A program made the translations under genes and the position numbers. A DNA stretch of 64,000 bases from Macrostomum hystrix (taxonomy: Eukaryota > Platyhelminthes > Macrostomidae): positions 4,310,001 to 4,374,000 of the forward strand of contig CATNEN010000034.1 in the NCBI GenBank assembly GCA_950097015.1, read 5' to 3'. Position 1 is the stretch's first letter. Each line of letters begins with the position of its first letter. The notes under the pieces are model-generated. The model had not been told where the DNA came from. It saw nothing but the letters and a program-made list of their open reading frames with translations, and made no database searches. Shown here piece after piece: positions 10,775-22,900 of this stretch.

Positions 10775-11015
10775 AGATTTTGGCGCTATTTGAAAACTTG
10801 GCACCATTCCAGATTTTGGCGCCATCTCAAATTTTAGCGCCATCTCAGATTTTGGCGCCATTTCAGATTTTAGCGCCATCTCAGATTTTGGCGCCATCTC
10901 AGATTTTAGCGCCATCTCAGATTTTGGCGCCATCTCAGATTTTAGCGCCATCTCAGATTTTGGCGCCATCTCAGATTCTGGCGCCATTTTAGATTTTGGC
11001 GCCATCTCAGATTTT
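10775..11015. repeat. 18-bp minisatellite rich in E2F-like motifs
   Basis: About 13 units of GATTTTGGCGCCATCTCA alternating with a GATTTTAGCGCCATCTCA variant. The GG version contains TTTGGCGC, which matches the E2F consensus TTTSSCGC, and the palindrome GGCGCC. Both strands stay open because 18 is a multiple of three. Any regulatory role is speculative. Confidence 0.93.
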
Positions 11016-11435
11016 GACGCCATTTTTCGTTTCTGTGCTTACTTGTTGAAATGAAACACTTTTTTTTAATTTTATTATGTTAGGCTTCTGCTAAAGAAAT
11101 CCCACTTTTTTGTACTTTGAGGTCTGCTCAAGCTAAAATTTTAACTTCCTGTTCTCCTAAAAGTTTCCCATTTCACAAAATCCGTTTTCTGATAAAAAAC
11201 AATCCGTTTTTAATTACTATTCCTACAGTACTTACCGTTCATTTCCTATTCCCTAAAAATTCTAATTTTCTGAAAACTCCCCAGAAAACTTCCATCTTCC
11301 TAAAAACTAACCATTTTTAAATATCCCAGCTAATAATCCGCTTCAAAAAAATTTTCTTTCTTAAACCTCTCATTTTCAAAATCTCTGTATCTACGAGCCT
11401 CTATATAAGTTACACTTTCTTGTCTCCAAAACTTC
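11016..11435. other. AT-rich spacer grading into the 16-bp satellite
   Basis: Pyrimidine-rich sequence with scattered TCTAAAACTTCC-like words, probably a decayed edge of the neighbouring satellite. No gene seen. Confidence 0.55.
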
Positions 11436-12198
11436 CCCTTTCTAATACTTCCCATTTCTAAAACTCCCCATTTCTAAAACTCCCCATCTCTAAAACTTCC
11501 CATCGCTAAAACTTCCCGTCTCTAAAACTCCCCATCTCTAAAACTTCCCATCTCTAAAACTCCCCATCTCTAAAACTCCCCATCTCTAAAACTTCCCATA
11601 TCTAAAACTTCCCATCTCTAAAACTCCCCATCTCTAAAACTTCCCATATCTAAAACTTCCCATCTCTAAAACTCCCCATCTCTAAAACTCCCCATCTCTA
11701 AAACTTCCCATCTCTAAAACTCCCCATCTCTAAAACTTCCCATATCTAAAACTTCCCATCTCTAAAACTTCCCATCTCTAAAACTTCCCATCTCTAAAAC
11801 TCCCCATCTCTAAAACTTCCCATCTCTAAAACTCCCCATCTCTAAAACTTCCCATATCTAAAACTTCCCATCTCTAACACTTCCCATCTCTAAAACTTCC
11901 CATCTCTAACACTTCCCATCTCTAACACTTCCCATCTCTAAAACTTCCCATCTCTAAAACTTCCCATCTCTAAAACTTCCCATCTCTAAAACTCCCCATC
12001 TCTAAAACTTCCCATCTCTAAAACTCCCCATCTCTAAAACTTCCCATATCTAAAACTTCCCATCTCTAAAACTCCCCATCTCTAAAACTTCCCATATCTA
12101 AAACTTCCCATCTCTAAAACTCCCCATCTCTAAAACTCCCTATCTCTAAAACTTCCCATCTCTAAAACTTCCCATCTCTAAAACTTCCCATCTCTAAA
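11436..12198. repeat. 16-bp satellite, left part
   Basis: Roughly 47 head-to-tail units of CCCATCTCTAAAACTT with C/T and T/A variants. The array stops abruptly at the retrotransposon fragment and resumes beyond it at 13613. Confidence 0.96.
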
Positions 12199-13612
12199 AC
12201 TGATGTGTCTGTAGCTCGCACCTCAATGGAGACGAAGTAATGCTTAATGGGAGTGTGACATGAAGTCCCTTTTGGTGCGTGTATTTGTAACAGGACTTTC
12301 TTTATATGTAAACATGCTGAGGGGATCCACAGAGATGCATCTCTGTGGGCTGCGGAACATAGACAAAAGGAGCAGAGCGTAACTTAAGTGTGTGATGGCT
12401 GACAAATAAAAGTCCATTAGCATTGGGGCTGGGATACAAGTTCAGCATGCAACATGTCCCATTCGCAAAGGAGACGGAAGCAGGTTTATAGTTATTACGG
12501 TTTGAGCACTTGAACTAGCGATTGGTACAATGTGAGAATTGTCAGTAACGGTATAACATAGCAGTATTGTCAGTCATCTATAGATGCCAATTTGAGGGCT
12601 GCCTCACGGTACAAAGCGATCCGGGGCACGTCGGATTCTTGAGCTTTGACGTGGAGAGGTCGCGGTCTTAGGCTCCGGTATTCCCTCGTCATGAGACGCT
12701 GCATGTTCAGCGGTTGCTGCTGGTATCTCAGTCGGGGTGGAGGGCTGTTGAAAGGTGGCTTCTTCCGTGTCTTCCTCTCCCTCGTCATCGTCGTGCGGAA
12801 GATATGACGGAGCCAGCTGAGTGGTGCTAGCCAGGCGCAGGCCCTCGTTGGCTAGGATCCAGGCGGTGTTGTTTCCTGACGTCATGACATACGTGGCAGG
12901 ATCTCCCCGAGTTGAAGGTTGCGGCTGATAGATGACCTCGTCACCTTGCTCGAACTAAGAGACAACCGGTACACGGAGACGTCTGCCAAGGACCAACTCT
13001 GCTGGGCATTTACCACGGCTGAGCGACGAATTGCGGTGATGCAAAAGAACCTTTTGAAGAAAGAACGGGAATTCCATATGCGTTATTCGCTCGGACCAGG
13101 CTCGAAGAGCGGATTTGACAGTCTGAACAGCTCGTTCAGCTGCACCATTAGCTTGCGGGCAGTAAGCCGGAGACTCCTTTTTCCTCGCGCCGTGGGCACG
13201 AAGCCACGAGTTCAAGTGATCCCCAACGAACTCCGGAGCATTGTCCGTGACAACGAGCTCCGCTACGCCAAAACGGGAAAAGACGGTGCGTAGGCATTGA
13301 ATGACAGATGTGGCCATCCTGTTCCGACAAGGGAATGCTTCTATCCACCCGGAATAGGCGTCTACTATTATCAGTATGTCTCCGGCTTCCTTCACGTGCG
13401 CCCAGTCCATGTGAATGCGCTGGAACGGATATTCTGGGGAAGGCCAGCGGTCCCTATCGCGTCCTAAGCGTGGTCGCAGGCGAAAACATTCCAGGCAACG
13501 GCTGACAAACTGAGCGACGTCTTGTAGCATTCCTGGTCACCAGCAAGAGGCGGCTAGCAAATTGTACGAGGCATGCATCCCCGAGTGAATATCGTGGATG
13601 GCGTCGAAGGCG
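12199..13612 (-). mobile_element. Ty3/gypsy-type retrotransposon fragment (3' part of pol plus flank)
   Basis: A 1.4-kb insertion inside the 16-bp satellite. It holds the integrase end of a gypsy pol gene on the minus strand (12604-13610) and about 400 bp of non-coding sequence beyond its stop (12199-12603), which could be an untranslated region or a 3' LTR. Protease, reverse transcriptase and RNase H are absent because the fragment starts within the integrase zinc finger. No second LTR or target duplication can be seen, so this is a truncated or rearranged relic. Confidence 0.85.
12604..13610 (-). pseudogene. Ty3/gypsy integrase, N-truncated with two in-frame stops
   Basis: Retroelement integrase domain in one continuous frame apart from two stop codons. 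In order: an HHCC zinc finger (IHDIHSGMH ... SRCLEC); the rve catalytic core with Asp in HMDWAH, Asp in VVTDNAPEF and Glu in NGAAERAV, with 35 residues between the second Asp and the Glu (DD35E); then a C-terminal tail ending RQSSRIRRAPDRFVP, typical of gypsy pol ends. The first stop (TGA, about 13531) falls at the second Trp of the conserved WWPGM motif (TGG to TGA). The second is a TAG at 12955-12957 after the core. The rest of pol is missing. Confidence 0.92.
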
Positions 13613-14790
13613 AAAACTTCCCATTTCTAAAACTCCCCATCTCTAAAACTTCCCATTTCTAAAACTTCCCATTTCTAAAACTCCTCATCTCTAAAACTCC
13701 TCATTTCTAAAACTCCCCATCTCTAAAACTCCCCATCTCTAACACTTCCCATCTCTAAAACTTCCCATCTCTAAAACTCCTCATTTCTAAAACTCCCCAT
13801 CTCTAAAACTTCCCATCTCTAACACTTCCCATCTCTAACACTTCCCATCTCTAACACTTCCCATCTCTAACACTTCCCATCTCTAACACTTCCCATCTCT
13901 AACACTTCCCATCTCTAAAACTTCCCATCTCTAAAACTTCCCATCTCTAAAACTCCTCATTTCTAAAACTCCCCATTTCTAAAACTTCCCATTTCTAAAA
14001 CTCCTCATCTCTAAAACTCCTCATTTCTAAAACTCCCCATCTCTAAAACTCCCCATCTCTAACACTTCCCATCTCTAAAACTTCCCATCTCTAAAACTCC
14101 TCATTTCTAAAACTCCCCATCTCTAAAACTTCCCATCTCTAACACTTCCCATCTCTAAAACTTCCCATCTCTAACACTTCCCATTTCTAAAACTCCCCAT
14201 TTCTAAAACTCCTCATCTCTAAAACTCCTCATTTCTAAAACTCCCCATTTCTAAAACTCCCCATTTCTAAAACTCCCCATTTCTAAAACTTCCCATTTCT
14301 AAAACTCCTCATCTCTAAAACTCCTCATTTCTAAAACTCCCCATCTCTAAAACTCCCCATCTCTAACACTTCCCATCTCTAAAACTTCCCATCTCTAAAA
14401 CTCCTCATTTCTAAAACTCCCCATCTCTAAAACTTCCCATCTCTAACACTTCCCATCTCTAACACTTCCCATCTCTAACACTTCCCATCTCTAAAACTTC
14501 CCATCTCTAAAACTCCCCATCTCTATAACTCCCCATTTCTAAAACTCCCCATCTCTAAAACTCCTCATTTCTAAAACTCCCCATCTCTAAAACTTCCCAT
14601 CTCTAACACTTCCCATCTCTAAAACTTCCCATCTCTAAAACTCCCCATCTCTATAACTCCCCATTTCTAAAACTCCCCATCTCTAAAACTCCTCATTTCT
14701 AAAACTCCCCATCTCTAAAACTTCCCATCTCTAACACTTCCCATCTCTAAAACTTCCCATCTCTAACACTTCCCATCTCTAAAACTCCCC
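13613..14790. repeat. 16-bp satellite, right part
   Basis: About 73 units of the same 16-bp family as 11436-12198, with more frequent CTAACACTTCC and CTCCTCATTTC variants. Blocks of several units recur in the same variant order (compare 13640-13800 with 13990-14130 and 14290-14430), which indicates a higher-order period of roughly 330 bp. Confidence 0.95.
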
Positions 14791-15545
14791 ATGACAAAAT
14801 TTCCCATTAAAGCGTTCTTCAGCTTTAAAAAAGCTCTTCAGCGTTCTTTCACTTAATTTTTTCAAAGATTAAGTCGAGTTTATACTCTTATTTTTAACCA
14901 ATAAATCAGTTAGTTTTACAACTCAAATTGTGTTTATACGTTTTACAGCTGCAGGCACAAATATTGCTTCTCACAATAGCAATATTTACAATTAGTAGAT
15001 TATGCAATAGTTTCAATACTAGATAAATATACTATACTAGAGCACTGATTTGACTGCTTTATGGTGAGAAGGTTAGATAATGACTTTGTTCTCCACTTCT
15101 TCTTTGAGAATTAAAAAACCGTCCTAAAATAAAAAAAGAAATGGTTTTATGAGTAGATCTGATAGCATGCTAGCTGCTATAGGGCAGGGGGACAGGGCTG
15201 GGGTTGGCGACATTCTAGCAGCGAATCGCCGAGGTCCACTGCCGTGCACTGATAAAATCCACCGCATGAGTATTACTGCGTAGATTTGACTCTCTGCACC
15301 ACGCGTAACAACCCCCTGTAGCTTTTTTAAGTTAAGCAGCGTGGCCTGCAGAAAATTTGCTTATTTTTGAATATATAAGTTTCATTTAAATCTTTTTTAG
15401 ACAGCCACTTTAAATTGAGCTTTGTTTTTTAAGTTAAAAAAAGAGAAACCAGTTTTGATTTAATTTAGCTTGTGTTTCTGATCGATTTCTATCGTCTAAC
15501 TGCCTATCAGGTTTTGGGTAAGTCCGTAAAAGTATGGGAAAAATG
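14791..15545. other. non-coding spacer
   Basis: Mostly AT-rich unique sequence; nothing recognised. Confidence 0.5.
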
Positions 15546-15547
15546 GG

Positions 15548-15888
15548 GGATGAGTCGTTGAGCGGTGTCTGCCTCTCGCACCAAGGTCCCTGAGCTCGAT
15601 TCCGCGGCGAGGCCACATTTATTTCGGGCGCAGTCGCGGAGAGAAGGCTTGGGGGCTTGTCGTGCAATGGACGCCCTTGAGGACCAACCTCCAAGGCACT
15701 GTGAGAGTGTACACTGCCTGACGATGAGAAAGTCATGGCAGATGTACACACCTGTGTGAGCGTGTGCCTGCGTACAGTATCTGTGTGCGTGCGTGCTCAG
15801 GAGTCAGCGAAATGGGCAGAATTGCCTCCTCGCTGGCTGCAGGTCTAGTGTCACCAGATGATGTGCAATTGCCCACGGCCCCCCTGAA
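15548..15888 (+). mobile_element. SINE family A, copy 1 (near full length)
   Basis: tRNA-derived head with GAGCTCGATTCCGCGG (B-box-like), the GGCGAGGCCACATTTATTT segment, a GTACACACCTGTGTGAG core and the 3' end GCCCACGGCCCCCCTG followed by an AT-rich ATTATTAAT-like tail. At least four other copies lie in the window (28562, 31010, 33786, 53481), which establishes it as an interspersed family. The 3' end resembles that of family B. Confidence 0.85.
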
Positions 15889-16129
15889 ATTATTAATATA
15901 GTTTATTATAATGGGATAAATTTCCTATCCTTTAAAGTGCATCAACTGAAGTTAGTATCAATTGTGCAGTCTAAGTTGTACTTTTGCGGTTATAGTTGAA
16001 TATTTCCAGCTTAATATACTATATAGATATACTAATAAAATTGAAAAAGCACACTATACTCGCTATTCTGCAAAACTCAAACTAGCATTTACAGATACCA
16101 AACACGAGTTTGCTTACTAATAGTCTAAA

Positions 16130-16270
16130 TTTACAGAAATCAAAACCGAATTTACAGAACTCATATCCGAATTTACAGAATTCACAGCCAAATTTACAGA
16201 ATTCATATCCGAATTTACAGAATTCACAGCCGAATTTACAGAACTCACAGCCGAATTTACAGAACTCAGC
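16130..16270. repeat. 21-bp minisatellite
   Basis: About seven units starting AATTTACAGAAYTCA and ending in a variable CAGCCG or TATCCG. On the minus strand it reads as repeats of a seven-residue Cys/Phe peptide, which I regard as fortuitous. Confidence 0.85.
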
Positions 16271-16900
16271 CGATTTGGAAGAAAAATAACCTGTTGCTAT
16301 TTTGCCTGTTTTCCCAAGGAGATATTTTAGCAATATTTAGAATATTTTAAATATTCCACTTTAAATCAGAAAACAGTCAGGAAATTTCGGCATGACAGAA
16401 GAAAAATTGGAGCGGAACCTCGGAGCGAAATGAATCATGGTCATTGGAGTCAGGCGAGACAGAAGCAAATAATGCCATAAATATTGCAGTCTTCTCACCC
16501 GCTCCAGTTGTCTATCTTCCCCCCCACCCTTAACGTTGCCAAACAGCAGCAGCAGCAGCAGCAGCAGTTTTGAGTGAAAGAGAAAAATAGACAAGGCCTG
16601 TACGCCGAACCCTTTCCGAACTCGCCTTTCCGAAATAAAACTCCCTGCATGCAGTATCCCAGGCTAGACTCAACATCCCCTCTTGTCAGATTCTCCCCAT
16701 ATTTTTGGCTCAAAAGCCGTTTGACTGATCGACTGACGCTCCCGATAAACACCTGGGGGAGGGGAACGCGAGTTTCTTTGCCAGCCAACGACGAAACAAA
16801 GAAATTACAGGTCTGTTGGTGTCATCTGTCAGGGAGGCCTCGGAGAGCCAAACCACCAGGCCAGAGCTGGCAAATTGCAGACTCCAAATCCAGGTCTCGC
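16271..16900. other. 5' flank of the GPCR gene with a CAG microsatellite
   Basis: Spacer that should contain the promoter and 5' leader of the GPCR gene. It includes a short (CAG)n tract at about 16543-16567. I cannot identify a TATA box or transcription start with confidence. An open frame extends upstream of the chosen ATG but has no coding character. Confidence 0.5.
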
Positions 16901-19900
16901 ATGAAACACAGCCGCCTTCGCCGGGCGGTTCTGGCCCTGGTCTTTGCCTGCCTGGTCGCATCGACGAGGGCCCCGTTGTCGACATTGTCGCCGTCGGATT
17001 TGTCACCGATCTCGACGCCATCGTCGTCAAATTCAACGTTGCCAACGTTACCAACGTGTCGGGCTCAGAATGGTACCAGGTGGATACCTAGACACTTCAG
17101 GGTTACAAGCTGCTTGAGCTGCTTCGACTTCATGTACGCTCAGGCTAGGAGGATTCTTAGCAAGACCAATATTCGCTTTGTCAATCTGACGCAATTCTCC
17201 GGCGAAACCTGCGCCGCCTTCGCCAAATTGGAGCCGAAATTCGCCCCGCCCGTTGAGGAGTGCATTGACATGCTGCAGAAATGCTGCCTTGCCGCCCAGG
17301 CCTGCTGCCGCACTCAGCTGACCACCGGGGCTGAGGCTGAAGCCGCGGCGGCTGCCGGTGAGCGCTGCCCCGCTACCTGGGACGGCCTGCACTGCATTGA
17401 CTCGGCTGCGAAGGGGACGACGACTGAGTACGAATGCCCGGCATACCTGCCGAAGGCTCTGGCCAACAGTGAGGCTTGAGGGATTACTGACGTGTGGATT
17501 AGCGGAATGGGTGTGTGGATTAGCGGAATGGGTGTGTGGATTAGCGGAATGGGTGTGTGGATTAGCGGAATGGGTGTGTGGATTAGCGGAATGGGTGTGT
17601 GGATTAGGCGAATGGGTGTGTGGATTAGCGGAATGGGTGTGTGGATTAGGCGAATGGGTTTGTGGATTAGCGGAATGGGTTTGTGGATTAGGCGAATGGG
17701 TTTTTGGATTAGCGGAATGGGTTTGTGGATTAGCGAAATGGGTTTGTGGATTAGCGGAATGGGTTTGTGGATTAGCGGAATGGGTTTGTGGATTAGGCGA
17801 ATGGGTTTGTGGATTAGGCGAATGGGTTTGTGGATTAGCGGAATGGGTTTGTGGATTAGCGGAATGGGTGTGTGGATTAGCGGAATGGGTTTGTGGATTA
17901 GCGGAATGGGTTTGTGGATTAGCGGAATGGGTTTGTGGATTAGCGGAATGGGTGGCAAGTGCAGGTTTATTAATTATATTTCCCTGACCGAACTCTGCAG
18001 ATACATTCAGCATTCACTGCACGGACTCGGGCACCTGGGAGACCAAGAAAAGCTTGGTAGGTCAAGTTTGGGAGTCAACAAACTATGCGACCTGCTACAG
18101 CAAGTCAAAGGTAAGCCCCCAGACAGACACAGAGAAGGCTATTAGGAAAAATGGAAAAATAGTTTCCAGGCCTCAGTTTATGGAGCCGGCATGTCTGCAC
18201 TATTTCTGATTGGTTATATACAGTTATGGTCATGTTAGGGTGCAGAATAGCTCGATTCAATCATTCTGTGGGATAATGTTTGGCAAAATCCCAGATTTCC
18301 CCCTAGAAGATCGCTCAGCTCTGCAGTCCTCATATAAACACAGAAACAAGCCAGCGTTAATTTCGCCAGCATCTGTGTGTTTATCTGCCCGCTGACTAAG
18401 AAGTACATTTCACCGCCGCGTCGTTTATCCCACTGCCCGTTCCAGTGGGATATTATCCCGAACAAGATTGCGCTAGCGTTCTATTGCGTGTCGCTGTGCT
18501 TCCTGCTGCCGGCTGTAGCCATATTCCTCGGCTACGAGTAAGTCCACGGAATCCACTTGCCACTGAAGTTTGTCATAAGAATAGACTGAGGATAGGCTGG
18601 GAGTGATGGAGCAGGGACCAGGCAGAGTCTGATGGATTGCTAATTTAGCTCTGCGGCAAGTCCAGCAAAATAACTTTGACTCAATTCAAATCGCCCGCCT
18701 TGCAGAAGTCTAAGGAAGCAGCAGCGAGTGATAATCCACGTCAACTTGTTCCTGGCACTCACCTTTGATGCAGCCCTGAGCATTGCCACCACTAAGCTCT
18801 ATTACATTGATGTGGATGAAAAATCTGCAAAATCTTTGGAGTCAGCCAACTCGGAGCCTGATTCAGTGCTGCACAGCGGAGGGGTGAGTTAGTTGGCTCG
18901 ATTTTATTCAGATGTTAGATCCGATATTGGAGAGTCAGGCAAGGGTCACAGATCAGGGATTGGTAGGAGAGTCAGGCAATGGTCACAGATCAGGGATTGG
19001 TAGGAGAGTCAGGCAATGGTCACAGATCAGGGATTGGTAGGAGAGTCAGGCAATGGTCACAGATCAGGGATTGGTAGGAGAGTCAGGCAATGGTCACAGA
19101 TCAGGGATTGGTAGGAGAGTCAGGCAATGGTCACAGATCAGGGATTGGTAGGAGAGTCAGGCAATGGTCACAGATCCGATATTGGAGAGTCAGGCAAGGG
19201 TCACAGATCAGGGATTGGTAGGAGAGTCAGGCAATGGTCACAGATCAGGGATTGGTAGGAGAGTCAGGCAATGGTCACAGATCAGGGATTGGTAGGAGAG
19301 TCAGGCAATGGTCACAGATCAGGGATTGGTAGGAGAGTCAGGCAATGGTCACAGATCAGGGATTGGTAGGAGAGTCAGGCAATGGTCACAGATCAGGGAT
19401 TGGTAGGAGAGTCAGGCAATGGTCACAGATCCGATATTGGAGAGTCAGGCAAGGGTCACAGATCAGGGATTGGTAGGAGAGTCAGGCAATGGTCACAGAT
19501 CAGGGATTGGTAGGAGAGTCAGGCAATGGTCACAGATCAGGGATTGGTAGGAGAGTCAGGCAATGGTCACAGATCAGGGATTGGTAGGAGAGTCAGGCAA
19601 TGGTCACAGATCAGGGATTGGTAGGAGAGTCAGGCAATGGTCACAGATCAGGGATTGGAGAGTCAGGCAATGGTCACAGATCAGGGATTGGTAGGAGAGT
19701 CAGGCAATGGTCACAGATCAGGGATTGGTAGGAGAGTCAGGCAATGGTCACAGATCAGGGATTGGAGAGTCAGGCAATGGTCACAGATCAGGGATTGGAG
19801 AGTCAGGCAATGGTCACAGATCAGGGATTGGAGAGTCAGGCAATGGTCACAGATCAGGGATTGGTAGGAGAGTCAGGCAATGGTCACAGATCAGGGATTG

Positions 19901-22900
19901 GAGAGTCAGGCAATGGTCACAGATCAGGGATTGGAGAGTCAGGCAATGGTCACAGATCAGGGATTGGAGAGTCAGGCAATGGTCACAGATCAGGGATTGG
20001 TAGGAGAGTCAGGCAATGGTCACAGATCAGGGATTGGTAGGAGAGTCAGGCAATGGTCACAGATCAGGAATTGGTAGGAGAGTCAGGCAATGGTCACAGA
20101 TCAGGGATTGGTAGGAGAGTCAGGCAATGGTCACAGATCAGGGATTGGTAGGAGAGTCAGGCAATGGTCACAGATCAGGGATTGGTAGGAGAGTCAGGCA
20201 ATGGTCACAGATCAGGGATTGGTAGGAGAGTCAGGCAATGGTCACAGATCAGGGATTGGAGAGTCAGGCAATGGTCACAGATCAGGGATTGGTAGGAGAG
20301 TCAGGCAATGGTCACAGATCAGGGATTGGTAGGAGAGTCAGGCAATGGTCACAGATCAGGGATTGGTAGGAGAGTCAGGCAATGGTCACAGATCAGGGAT
20401 TGGAGAGTCAGGCACTGGTCACAGATCAGGGATTGGAGAGTCAGGCAATGGTCACAGATCAGGGATTGGAGAGTCAGGCAATGGTCACAGATCAGGGATT
20501 GGAGAGTCAGGCAATGGTCACAGATCAGGGATTGGTAGGAGAGTCAGGCAATGGTCACAGATCAGGGATTGGAGAGTCAGGCAATGGTCACAGATCAGGG
20601 ATTGGTAGGAGAGTCAGGCAAGGGTCACAGATCAGGGATTGGTAGGAGAGTCAGGCAATGGTCACAGATCAGGGATTGGTAGGAGAGTCAGGCAATGGTC
20701 ACAGATCAGGGATTGGTAGGAGAGTCAGGCAATGGTCACAGATCAGGGATTGGAGAGTCAGGCAATGGTCACAGATCAGGGATTGGTAGGAGAGTCAGGC
20801 AAGGGTCACAGATCAGGGATTGGTAGGAGAGTCAGGCAATGGTCACAGATCAGGGATTGGAGAGTCAGGCAATGGTCACAGATCAGGGATTGGTAGGAGA
20901 GTCAGGCAAGGGTCACAGATCAGGGATTGGTAGAGAGTCAGGCAATGGTCACAGATCAGGGATTGGTAGGAGAGTCAGGCAATGGTCACAGATCAGGGAT
21001 TGGTAGGAGAGTCAGGCAATGGTCACAGATCAGGGATTGGAGAGTCAGGCAATGGTCACAGATCAGGGATTGGTAGGAGAGTCAGGCAATGGTCACAGAT
21101 CAGGATTGGTAGGAGAGTCAGGCAATGGTCACAGATCAGGGATTGGTAGGAGAGTCAGGCAAGGGTCACAGATCAGGGATTGGAGAGTCAGGCAATGGTC
21201 ACAGATCAGGGATTGGTAGGAGAGTCAGGCAATGGTCACAGATCAGGGATTGGAGAGTCAGGCAATGGTCACAGATCAGGGATTGGTAGGAGAGTCAGGC
21301 AATGGTCCACAGATCAGGGATGGTAGGAGAGTCAGGCAATGGTCACAGATCAGGGATTGGTAGGAGAGTCAGGCAATGGTCACAGATCAGGGATTGGTAG
21401 GAGAGTCAGGCAATGGTCACAGATCAGGGATTGGTAGGAGAGTCAGGCAATGGTCACAGATCAGGGATTGGAGAGTCAGGCAATGGTCACAGATCAGGGA
21501 TTGGTAGGAGAGTCAGGCAAGGGTCACAGATCAGGGATTGGTAGGAGAGTCAGGCAATGGTCACAGATCAGGGATTGGTAGGAGAGTCAGGCAAGGGTCA
21601 CAGATCAGGAATTGGTAGGAGAGTCAGGCAATGGTCACAGATCAGGGATTGGTAGGAGAGTCAGGCAATGGTCACAGATCAGGGATTGGTAGGAGAGTCA
21701 GGCAATGGTCACAGATCAGGAATTGGTAGGAGAGTCAGGCAATGGTCACAGATCAGGGATTGGAGAGTCAGGCAATGGTCACAGATCAGGGATTGGTAGG
21801 AGAGTCAGGCAATGGTCACAGATCAGGGATTGGTAGGAGAGTCAGGCAATGGTCACAGATCAGGGATTGGTAGGAGAGTCAGGCAATGGTCACAGATCAG
21901 GAATTGGTAGGAGAGTCAGGCAATGGTCACAGATCAGGGATTGGTAGGAGAGTCAGGCAATGGTCACAGATCAGGGATTGGTAGGAGAGTCAGGCAATGG
22001 TCACAGATCAGGGATTGGTAGGAGAGTCAGGCAAGGGTCACAGATCAGGAATTGGTAGGAGAGTCAGGCAATGGTCACAGATCAGGAATTGGTAGGAGAG
22101 TCAGGCAATGGTCACAGATCAGGGATTGGTAGGAGAGTCAGGCAATGGTCACAGATCAGGGATTGGTAGGAGAGTCAGGCAATGGTCACAGATCAGGGAT
22201 TGGTAGGAGAGTCAGGCAATGGTCGCAGATCAGGGATTGGTAGGAGAGTCAGGCAAGGGTCACAGATCAGGAATTGGTAGGAGAGTCAGGCAATGGTCAC
22301 AGATCAGGGATTGGTAGGAGAGTCAGGCAATGGTCACAGATCAGGAATTGGTAGGAGAGTCAGGCAATGGTCACAGATCAGGGATTGGTAGGAGAGTCAG
22401 GCAATGGTCACAGATCAGGGATTGGTAGGAGAGTCAGGCAATGGTCACAGATCAGGGATTGGTAGGAGAGTCAGGCAATGGTCACAGATCAGGGATTGGA
22501 GAGTCAGGCAATGGTCACAGATCAGGGATTGGTAGGAGAGTCAGGCAATGGTCACAGATCAGGGATTGGTAGGAGAGTCAGGCAATGGTCACAGATCAGG
22601 GATTGGAGAGTCAGGCAATGGTCACAGATCAGGGATTGGTAGGAGAGTCAGGCAATGGTCACAGATCAGGGATTGGTAGGAGAGTCAGGCAATGGTCACA
22701 GATCAGGGATTGGTAGGAGAGTCAGGCAAGGGTCACAGATCAGGGATTGGTAGGAGAGTCAGGCAATGGTCACAGATCAGGGATTGGTAGGAGAGTCAGG
22801 CAATGGTCACAGATCAGGGATTGGAGAGTCAGGCAATGGTCACAGATCAGGGATTGGTAGGAGAGTCAGGCAATGGTCACAGATCAGGGATTGGTAGGAG

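Noticed and set aside
16574-16900. Upstream extension of the GPCR first exon to an earlier ATG
   Set aside because: The extension lacks coding character and would bury the signal peptide; the ATG at 16901 places a hydrophobic segment at the N-terminus as expected.
17048-18145. HSANPQT, HKPIPLI and GVWISGM repeat frames
   Set aside because: Translations of the 21-bp array in GPCR intron 1; they overlap exon 1 only in wrong frames.
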